Assembly: GCA_003021755.1 (NCBI GenBank)
Contig: PXQZ01000074.1
Span: forward strand, 1 to 12,062
DNA: 12,062 bases
Direction: 5' to 3'
From: Halobacteriales archaeon QH_8_67_36
GTDB taxonomy: Archaea > Halobacteriota > Halobacteria > Halobacteriales > Haloarculaceae
In this document: in pieces, positions 6,131-12,062 of the stretch
Layout of the letters: each line of letters opens with the position of its first letter
Numbering within the stretch: the first letter of the stretch is position 1
Made by a program: the position numbers and the translations under genes
The notes under the pieces: model-generated
Told to the model about the DNA's origin: nothing
Seen by the model: only the letters and a program-made list of their open reading frames with translations
The model's database searches: none

Positions 6131-8668
6131 ATGGCCATAGAGGACACTAACGAGTCGAGGTCCGACGGGGTCGATAGCGGGGTTACATCGCCTGACCGAA
6201 CCGCTACAGTGGGGGAGTACACGTGGGAAGACCTGCGCCGTGAGCTACACGACGGCGGCCCGTTCGACCGGACGGCGTATCTCGGGTTCGGCCCCGAATC
6301 CATCGGGGACAGACTGGCGGACGCTGCCGGCATCGCCAAAGGCGTCAACCAGCCCTTCGCCGAGTACATCGACCCGGAGACGACGCCCGTCGTCAAGGGG
6401 ACCTACACCTGGGAGCATTTCAAACAGGAGTACTACTACGAGGCCGGCGCCAAGCCGTGGCACAACGGCGACCAGCCGACCGACAGCAGCGGCGAGGTCG
6501 TTCCCTTCGACCCCGCGTCCCATCTCGGCTTCGACCCCGAACGGACGGAGAACCGCCTCTCGCGTGCCGAGGACTTCGCCTCGGCGCTGGACGAACTCGT
6601 CGACGAGCGAACCGTCGACGTGAACCCCGACCTGGACGAGGACGAGTTCTTCTCCACCCGGGAGGGGCACACGACGGTCGTCAACCGGTACGACCTCGAG
6701 AAGTCCGTGCCGCTGTCGAAGAAATCCCATTTCAAAGAGCTGGAACGGTACTGGGTCAACAAACCCTACTCCTGTGCCATCGTCTTCCAGTCGCGCAAGG
6801 AAAACGAGAAGAAGTACTACGTCATCGAACCCCACCTCAACCCCATCGAGGCGGACCTGCAGGGCTTTCTCTCCGGCAAACTCAGGACCGCCATCAAATA
6901 CTCCGAGGACGACGTCATCGTCAAGGGCTCCAACGCCGACCGTGCGCAGGTCATCCAGCGCGAGGCCGAACAGCTCCTCTCGCGGTACGACCTCTATCAG
7001 GACACCGTCAGCTCGAACGCCGGCACGGGGTCGGGCGGTGGCGGGTTCCTCGACCAGCTCAGGGACCTGTTCGACGACACCGACACGGCCGCGCCGGAGG
7101 CGACGGGGCAGCTCGACGGACTGTCGGTGCGGCCCGAGCCCGCCATCCTCGAAGACGACCCCTCGACGCTCAACGAGTACCAGGTCGAGAAGCTGCTGTA
7201 CATGCTCAAACGGGACTTCATCGGCTACGGGCTCATCGACCCAATCAAGCACGACATCAACGTCGAGGACATCTCCTGTGACGGCTACAACTCCCGCGTG
7301 TTCGTCTACCACACCGACTACGAGCAGATCATCTCGAACGTCGAACACGGCGAGAGCGACCTCGACGACTTCGTCGTCAAACTCGCACAGCGCTCCGGGA
7401 AGGGTATCTCCAAGCGCCAGCCACAGATAGACGCCACGCTGCCGGACGGGTCGCGTGCCCAGTTGACGCTGGGCCGGGAAGTGTCCGACCACGGGACCAA
7501 CTACACCATCCGTCAGTTCAAGGACGTCCCCTTTACCCCCATCGACCTCATCAACTGGAACACCTTCTCGCTGGACGAGATGGCCTTTCTCTGGCTCTGT
7601 ATCGAGAACAACAAGAGCCTCATCTTCGCGGGCGGGACGGCGTCCGGGAAGACGACGAGCCTGAACGCAGTCTCGCTGTTCATCCCCTCGAACTCCAAGA
7701 TCGTCTCTATCGAGGACACCCGCGAGGTCGAACTGCCCCAGCGCAACTGGGTCGCTAGCGTCACCCGGCCCTCGTTCGGCGACGACGACAAGGGCGACGT
7801 CGACGAGTTCGACCTGCTGGAGGCCGCGCTCCGCCAGCGTCCCGACTACATCGTCATGGGTGAGATTCGCGGTGAGGAGGGGCGGACGCTGTTCCAGGTC
7901 ATGTCGACCGGCCACACGACCTACACGACCTTCCACGCCGACTCCGTCGGCGAGGTCATCAAGCGCTTCACGACCGAACCCATCAACGTCTCGAAGACGC
8001 TGTTTACCGCGCTGGACCTCGTCTCCATCCAGACCCAGACGCGGGTCGACGGGAGCAAGGTCCGCCGGAACAAGTCACTGACCGAAATCAACGAGTACTC
8101 CGCGGAGAACGACGAGATCAACGTCCGGGACGTCTATGAGTGGCGCGCCGAGACCGACGAGTACATCCAGATGGGTAACTCCAACACCCTCGAGGAGATC
8201 AAGTTCGACCGCGGGTGGACCCAGGAGAAACTCGACGAGGAACTGTTCAAGCGGAAGGTCGTGCTCGCGTATCTCATCGAGCAGGGCATCAACTCCTACA
8301 CCGAGGTCGCCGCCGCTCTCCAGGCGTTCATCAACGACCCGGACACCATCCTGACGCTCATCGCCAACGACCAGCTAAAGCGGTCCCTGGAGGACCTCCG
8401 CGAGATGGAGTCGGTCAAGATAGACATCGACCCCGAGAAAGAGGAGATGGTCCCGCGGCCCGAAGCCCCGCCCGAGATGGTCGAGGAGACCAAGCAGGTG
8501 CTGGACAACGCCGGGCCGCTGTTCACGAAGTTCAAGAGCGGCGACACGCCGGACATCGTCTCCGCACTGATGGACGGCAACACGCTTGAGGAGACCGACA
8601 GCGAAGACGACGTGACGGAGTTCGGCCAGTTCGTCCCGAAGGCCGGCAAGGAGGCCGACAGCGGATGA
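6131..8668 (+). CDS. pilB: Type II/IV secretion system ATPase (PilB/TadA family) with long N-terminal region
   Basis: This is the cytoplasmic hexameric ATPase that powers assembly of type IV-pilus-like filaments with the PilC platform. The 845 residues are long for the family. Residues 1-340 are an N-terminal region, including two copies of a YTWE...PFD..LGF.PE module (about 28-75 and 90-155) and a Gly-rich linker (298-306). The ATPase core follows: PQIDATLPDGSRAQLTL (431-447), Walker A GGTASGKT (501-508), the Asp box IEDTREVEL (527-535), Walker B DYIVMGEIRG (572-581) with Glu578, and the His box TGHTTYTTFHA (593-603). All catalytic motifs look intact. The final 150 residues form a charged C-terminal region. 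An ATG at 6131 with a Shine-Dalgarno at 6113-6119 is preferred to the GTG at 6116. The stop overlaps pilC as ATGA. Archaellum FlaI is a relative, but no archaellin or fla accessory genes are present, so a pilus or secretion role is favoured. Confidence 0.93.
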   Translation: MAIEDTNESRSDGVDSGVTSPDRTATVGEYTWEDLRRELHDGGPFDRTAYLGFGPESIGDRLADAAGIAKGVNQPFAEYIDPETTPVVKGTYTWEHFKQEYYYEAGAKPWHNGDQPTDSSGEVVPFDPASHLGFDPERTENRLSRAEDFASALDELVDERTVDVNPDLDEDEFFSTREGHTTVVNRYDLEKSVPLSKKSHFKELERYWVNKPYSCAIVFQSRKENEKKYYVIEPHLNPIEADLQGFLSGKLRTAIKYSEDDVIVKGSNADRAQVIQREAEQLLSRYDLYQDTVSSNAGTGSGGGGFLDQLRDLFDDTDTAAPEATGQLDGLSVRPEPAILEDDPSTLNEYQVEKLLYMLKRDFIGYGLIDPIKHDINVEDISCDGYNSRVFVYHTDYEQIISNVEHGESDLDDFVVKLAQRSGKGISKRQPQIDATLPDGSRAQLTLGREVSDHGTNYTIRQFKDVPFTPIDLINWNTFSLDEMAFLWLCIENNKSLIFAGGTASGKTTSLNAVSLFIPSNSKIVSIEDTREVELPQRNWVASVTRPSFGDDDKGDVDEFDLLEAALRQRPDYIVMGEIRGEEGRTLFQVMSTGHTTYTTFHADSVGEVIKRFTTEPINVSKTLFTALDLVSIQTQTRVDGSKVRRNKSLTEINEYSAENDEINVRDVYEWRAETDEYIQMGNSNTLEEIKFDRGWTQEKLDEELFKRKVVLAYLIEQGINSYTEVAAALQAFINDPDTILTLIANDQLKRSLEDLREMESVKIDIDPEKEEMVPRPEAPPEMVEETKQVLDNAGPLFTKFKSGDTPDIVSALMDGNTLEETDSEDDVTEFGQFVPKAGKEADSG

Positions 8669-10707
8669 GTCTGGACACGAAGGGACGACGCCAGAAGGAG
8701 CTCGCGAGCGGCGGCGCGCTTGGCGACGCGTTCTACCCCGCCTTCCAGCGGCTGTTCGACGAGGACGGGGAGTTCGTCGACAGCGTCGAGGACAAGCTCG
8801 CCCAGGCCCGCATGGCCGACAACGTCGAGATGTTCCTCGCACGTGCGCTCGCCGTGGGCATCATCGCCGGGGCGGCGCTGTGGCTCGTCGGGAGCCTGCT
8901 CGGGTTCCTCGCGGTGAACTTCCTGCTGGCCGGCAGCGACCTGACGCTGCTCGGCCTCGCCATCCAGAACGAGACGCTGTTGCTGCTCATCGACCGACTG
9001 AAGCTCCCCTTCATCGTCCTGGTGTCCGGCGTCGTCTTCGGGGCCATCGGCTTCGGCGTCGGCTTTGGCTCGCTCGTCTCGATTCCGTATTTTCGTGCCA
9101 ATGCACGCGAACGCGAAATAAACATCCTCCTCTCGGACGCCATCTCCTTCATGTACGCCCTCTCCGTGGGTGGGCTGAACCAGCTCGAAATCCTCCAGGC
9201 GATGGGCGAGGCCGACGACACCTACGGTGAAGTCGCCCAGGAGTTCAAATCCATCGTGCTGGAGACGGAGTATTTCGACACCGACTACCGTACCGCAGTG
9301 CGCAATCAGGCGATTCAGACCCCCTCGGACGAGCTCTCCCAGTTTCTCACCGACATGCTCTCTATCATCAACTCCGGCGGGGATATGACCTCCTTCCTCG
9401 AAGACCAGAAGGAAAAGCACATGCGGACGACCAAGCAGGAACAGGAGAAGATGCTGGAGACGCTGGAGCTGTTCGGCGAGATGTACATGACCCTCTCGCT
9501 GTTCCCGCTGCTTCTCATCATCATCCTCGTCATCATGACGATGATGGGCAACGCCCAGCAGATGCTCATCTACGGCACCGTCTACGGGCTCATCCCGCTG
9601 ACGGGCATCGCCTTCCTGGTGCTGGTCTCGACGGTCACGCAGGACGCCGTCGGTGACGGCTACCTCCGACCAAACTCCGACGAGGAGGACGTCGTCGTCG
9701 ACGAGGGTATCGCGGTGTTCAACCTCGGCCTCATCGAGTCCTACACCGGGAGCTACAGCGTCTTCGACCGAATCAAGGGCCGCGAGGGGACTTACGAACT
9801 GGTCCGGATACTGAAGCAGCCACATCTGTTCTTCCGTGATCACCCGATGCTGGTGCTGGGGCTGACGGTCCCCCTCTCCGTGCTCGCGCTAGTCGTGAGC
9901 ATCGTCTTGGGACAGGCGCCGTTGTCGATAAACGGCATGGAGGCAAGCCCAGTCCGGGGGACGTTCTTCTGGGTCTACCTCCCGATGTACATCAACTTCG
10001 TTCCGCTGGCCGTCTTCTACGAGTGGAACCAGCGCTCGCGAAACGCCATCATCGGGAACCTCTCCGAGAACCTCAGAAAGCTCGCCTCCGCGAACGACAC
10101 CGGGATGACGCTTCTGGAGTCCATCAAGGTCGTCTCCGAGACCTCCGCCGGCAAGCTCTCCGACGAGTTCGAGACGATGCACGCGAAGGTGAACTACGGG
10201 ACCAGCCTCAAGGACGCCCTCCGGGAGTTCAACAACAAGTATCACGTCCCGCGGATGGCCCGGACGGTGAAGCTCATCGCGGAGGCACAGGAGGCCTCCA
10301 GCCAGATTCAGGACGTGCTCTCGACGGCGGCACAGGCCGCCGAGAACCAGGACGACATCGACCGCTCTCGCAAGTCCCGCACCCGGATGCAGACGGTCAT
10401 CATCATCATGACCTATCTGACGCTGCTCGGCGTGATGGCGCTGCTGAAGACGCAGTTCCTCGATGTAATGTCCGGGCTGACTCAGCAGGCCAGCGGCGCC
10501 GGCGGGTCGGGCGCCGGGAGCGGCCAGTTCGGCGGGAATATCGACACCGACGCGCTGTCGATGCTGTTTTTCCATGCAGTCACGCTCCAGGCGTTGCTGT
10601 CGTCCTTTATTGCCGGCTACATACGCGAAGTAAAGCTACTGGCAGGTGTAAAGTTCGCAGTCATCCTCTCGACGGTTGCGCTGTTCGTCTGGATGGCAGT
10701 CGGGTGA
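8665..10707 (+). CDS. pilC: Type II secretion system F / PilC (TadC) family membrane platform protein, double GspF
   Basis: This is the inner-membrane platform protein that works with PilB to extrude pilin subunits. The 680-residue product has two cytoplasmic GspF-type helical domains, at about 150-275 and 455-575. About nine hydrophobic segments can be seen, near 61-88, 115-140, 275-293, 302-323, 396-416, 432-452, 577-597, 632-651 and 658-678. A Gly/Ser-rich loop (GAGGSGAGSG, 611-620) separates two of the last segments. The size and the two GspF copies fit haloarchaeal PilC proteins, in contrast to the usual separate TadB and TadC of bacteria. The ATG overlaps the pilB stop (ATGA), and AAGGAGG at 8648-8654 is a good Shine-Dalgarno 10 nt upstream. 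The three pilin-like genes follow directly. The family is secure; the exact filament built is inferred from the neighbours. Confidence 0.92.
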   Translation: MSLDTKGRRQKELASGGALGDAFYPAFQRLFDEDGEFVDSVEDKLAQARMADNVEMFLARALAVGIIAGAALWLVGSLLGFLAVNFLLAGSDLTLLGLAIQNETLLLLIDRLKLPFIVLVSGVVFGAIGFGVGFGSLVSIPYFRANAREREINILLSDAISFMYALSVGGLNQLEILQAMGEADDTYGEVAQEFKSIVLETEYFDTDYRTAVRNQAIQTPSDELSQFLTDMLSIINSGGDMTSFLEDQKEKHMRTTKQEQEKMLETLELFGEMYMTLSLFPLLLIIILVIMTMMGNAQQMLIYGTVYGLIPLTGIAFLVLVSTVTQDAVGDGYLRPNSDEEDVVVDEGIAVFNLGLIESYTGSYSVFDRIKGREGTYELVRILKQPHLFFRDHPMLVLGLTVPLSVLALVVSIVLGQAPLSINGMEASPVRGTFFWVYLPMYINFVPLAVFYEWNQRSRNAIIGNLSENLRKLASANDTGMTLLESIKVVSETSAGKLSDEFETMHAKVNYGTSLKDALREFNNKYHVPRMARTVKLIAEAQEASSQIQDVLSTAAQAAENQDDIDRSRKSRTRMQTVIIIMTYLTLLGVMALLKTQFLDVMSGLTQQASGAGGSGAGSGQFGGNIDTDALSMLFFHAVTLQALLSSFIAGYIREVKLLAGVKFAVILSTVALFVWMAVG

Positions 10708-10713
10708 CGTGAG

Positions 10714-11241
10714 ATGAGGGAGCGGGGACAGACAACACAGGATTTCGCCATCGGTGTCAGCGTCCTCTTACTGACGGTTATCGGGGCGTTCGTGTTCACA
10801 CAGGGCGGGGCGCTGTCGGTGTACCAGGGGACGTCTCCGGGCGTCGAACAACCCCAGGCCGACCGGATAGCGTCTTACATCGTTGAGAACTACAGCGTCG
10901 AAGGGGAGCGCAACAACCTGAGTTACGAATCGGGTCCCCGCTCGCTCGACGCCAGTCTCTCGCAGGACGAGGCCAACGGCTCGACGAAGAAACTGAACGC
11001 GCTCGTCGAGGCAGCCGGTGTCGACGTCAGTTCGGACCGGCGGACCGACCCGACGGTCAACGTGAGCGTCGTCAACGGCTCGACGCTCCAGGCGGGTGCG
11101 CGGACGCCCGCCACCGACGGCGGAGACACGCTGGCCTGGGGCCAGTACCGACGGTCCGAGCCGACCACCGCCTCCCGCGTCGTTCGGCTGACGGGGTACA
11201 ATTGCGACCCGGTTTGTTGGGTGGTGGTGCGCGTATGGTAG
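10714..11241 (+). CDS. Pilin-like small secreted protein (haloarchaeal DUF7287-type)
   Basis: This 175-residue protein begins MRERGQTTQDFAIG and continues into a hydrophobic stretch to about residue 28. R-G then Q followed by a helix is the class III (prepilin peptidase) signal seen in archaellins and TadE-like pseudopilins. Cleavage after Gly5 would put Gln6 at +1 and Asp10 at +5, where pilins usually have Glu. The rest is polar and exported in topology, with five N-glycosylation sequons (Asn59, 68, 88, 116, 121). Near the C-terminus is a CxxxC pair (Cys164, Cys168), and the protein ends in VRVW. GGGTGA (10702-10707), overlapping the pilC stop, serves as ribosome binding site with a 6-nt gap. 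The stop overlaps the next gene by 7 nt. The DUF name is from memory of haloarchaeal annotation. The likely role is a minor pilin of the upstream PilB/PilC machine. Confidence 0.75.
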   Translation: MRERGQTTQDFAIGVSVLLLTVIGAFVFTQGGALSVYQGTSPGVEQPQADRIASYIVENYSVEGERNNLSYESGPRSLDASLSQDEANGSTKKLNALVEAAGVDVSSDRRTDPTVNVSVVNGSTLQAGARTPATDGGDTLAWGQYRRSEPTTASRVVRLTGYNCDPVCWVVVRVW

Positions 11242-11816
11242 GTCGCGGACAGGCGTACACGCTGGAGGGGGTCCTCGCCGCCATTCTGGTCGTGACGGCG
11301 ACCGTGTACGGCTTGGGGGCCATCGACACGCGGGCGTGGGAAGACGAGACGCAAAGCGAAACGGAGCAGCTGGCATACCAGGCCAGCGACGTCCTCTCGA
11401 TAGCGAGCGAATCGGGCGCCCTGCGGGACGTGGTGCTGTGTTATCGTGAGGGGCGGCCGATAGACGGCGACCGCGAGCGAACGCTCGCAGAGTTCGAACG
11501 GATGCTCAACCACACGTTCGACAGCCAGGCCCAACAGTACAACCTCTATTTCAGCTACTGGAACACGAGCGACCAGCGCGAGACACGACTCGTCTCTGAG
11601 GAGTCCCAGGGGTCGAACGACAGGCCGCCGACGAGCGCGGTCGACGCTTCGGCCACGGTGACGATAACCGACAACACGAGCCGCCGTATCGGCGACGAGT
11701 GCAGTTCGATTCCGCTCACTGTCAAGGAAGACCAGAACAGCTTCTACATCAGCGAGGACGTCTCCCCGGACTCGCCACTGTACAACATCGTGGAGGTGCG
11801 ACTGGTCGTATGGTAG
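11235..11816 (+). CDS. Pilin-like small secreted protein (haloarchaeal DUF7288-type)
   Basis: The 193-residue product starts MVGRGQAYTLEGVLAAILVV. The R-G-Q signal is followed by a hydrophobic helix to about residue 30, as expected of an archaeal prepilin-peptidase substrate; Glu11 would be at +6 after cleavage behind Gly5. The exported part has three sequons (Asn92, 110, 147) and two cysteines (Cys69, Cys156) that could form a disulfide. It ends VEVRLVVW, similar to the VRVW end of the preceding protein. The start at 11235 is chosen because the RGQ motif must lie near the N-terminus and because ATGGTAG joins it to the previous stop. An in-frame ATG at 11202 would add a non-hydrophobic leader. 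The C-terminal VEV codons contain GGAGGTG (11792-11798), a strong Shine-Dalgarno for the next gene. The function is inferred from the operon and signal motif only. Confidence 0.75.
   Translation: MVGRGQAYTLEGVLAAILVVTATVYGLGAIDTRAWEDETQSETEQLAYQASDVLSIASESGALRDVVLCYREGRPIDGDRERTLAEFERMLNHTFDSQAQQYNLYFSYWNTSDQRETRLVSEESQGSNDRPPTSAVDASATVTITDNTSRRIGDECSSIPLTVKEDQNSFYISEDVSPDSPLYNIVEVRLVVW
11792..11798 (+). promoter_or_regulatory. Shine-Dalgarno of the third pilin-like gene, inside the preceding CDS
   Basis: GGAGGTG is fully complementary to the CACCTCC end of haloarchaeal 16S rRNA as generally known. It ends 11 nt before the ATG at 11810 and confirms that start, although it is also codons of the previous protein's VEV motif. 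Confidence 0.65.
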
Positions 11817-12062
11817 CCAGTGACCGCGGCCAGGTGTTGTTGCTCGGCGGTCTGGCCATCGCCATCGTGTTCCTGACGGCCATCCCGCTGTCGAACAGCC
11901 TCGTGGTGACCGAGAGCGCATCGACCTCGGAGACTGTCGGCGACATCGACAGCGCCGCCGAGCGGGAGGCAGGTGTCGAGCGCGGGATTCGAACGCTCAT
12001 CAACACTAGCGATAACCGTCGGCTGGCAGCGCTGAACCGGAGTGTGAGAAACTTCACACGAT
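11810..12062 (+). CDS. Pilin-like small secreted protein (haloarchaeal DUF7261-type), partial at the window edge
   Basis: The 84 residues in the window start MVASDRGQVLLLGGLAIAIV with a hydrophobic segment to about residue 27; the 3' end is missing. DRGQ plus a helix is again the class III signal, with cleavage expected after Gly7. Three sequons occur close together (Asn65-Thr-Ser, Asn76-Arg-Ser, Asn81-Phe-Thr), suggesting a glycosylated surface protein. The start overlaps the previous stop in ATGGTAG and is served by GGAGGTG at 11792-11798. There is no Glu at +5, so it may be a variant pseudopilin or simply a membrane-anchored component. The DUF assignment is from memory and less certain because the protein is truncated. 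Confidence 0.7.
   Translation, partial: MVASDRGQVLLLGGLAIAIVFLTAIPLSNSLVVTESASTSETVGDIDSAAEREAGVERGIRTLINTSDNRRLAALNRSVRNFTR

Noticed and set aside
6245..7936. A 560-codon open frame antisense to pilB
   Set aside because: Long antisense frames are expected in high-GC haloarchaeal DNA. The opposite strand carries an intact ATPase with all its motifs, and the antisense product has none.
8296..9843. A 515-codon open frame antisense to pilC and the pilB end
   Set aside because: It is a shadow of the pilC codon bias, with no start signal and no family resemblance.

Overview
The window is haloarchaeal chromosome, most like the Haloarcula/Halomicrobium group by general appearance (genus not established). 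Evidence: high GC with strong G/C third positions, acidic proteins (runs such as DDHDDDD), archaeal TATA/BRE promoters close to start codons, a tnpB-only IS200/IS605-type element of haloarchaeal style, and an archaeal PilB/PilC secretion operon with R-G-Q class III signal peptides.

Layout. (1) Positions 1-1632, minus strand: dhaK and dhaL of a dihydroxyacetone kinase, joined by an ATGA overlap; dhaL runs off the left edge. (2) Positions about 1678-3200, minus strand: a tnpB-only mobile element with a hairpin at each end (8-bp stem, TTCA loop), inserted directly upstream of the presumed dhaK promoter and in the same orientation. Its TnpB has Gly where the RuvC-II catalytic Glu normally sits. 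(3) Positions 3261-3848, minus strand: a thioredoxin-fold protein with a C-N-H-C centre. (4) Positions 3945-4163, minus strand: a short stretch that reads as protein only if two single-base frameshifts are allowed; probably a gene remnant. (5) Positions 4297-5933, plus strand: an Lrp/AsnC regulator and a class I/II aminotransferase, joined by an ATGA overlap. (6) Positions 6131-12062, plus strand: a five-gene pilus/secretion operon with a good promoter at 6005-6018. It encodes a PilB/TadA-type ATPase with a duplicated N-terminal module, a double-GspF membrane platform protein (PilC/TadC), and three small pilin-like proteins. The last is cut by the right edge.

How the parts work together. DhaK/DhaL phosphorylate dihydroxyacetone to DHAP, probably with a phosphotransferase partner (DhaM) outside the window. 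The Lrp protein probably controls its aminotransferase partner. The pilus operon looks translationally coupled throughout: ATGA at pilB/pilC, a 6-nt gap after pilC, then the same 10-nt junction twice between the small proteins. The three small proteins each start with R-G-Q plus a hydrophobic helix and are rich in N-glycosylation sequons, so they are plausible subunits assembled by this PilB/PilC pair. The items most worth a second look are the PilB N-terminal repeat, the pilin trio, the altered TnpB with a guide drawn from the dhaK promoter, and the broken gene at 3945-4163.
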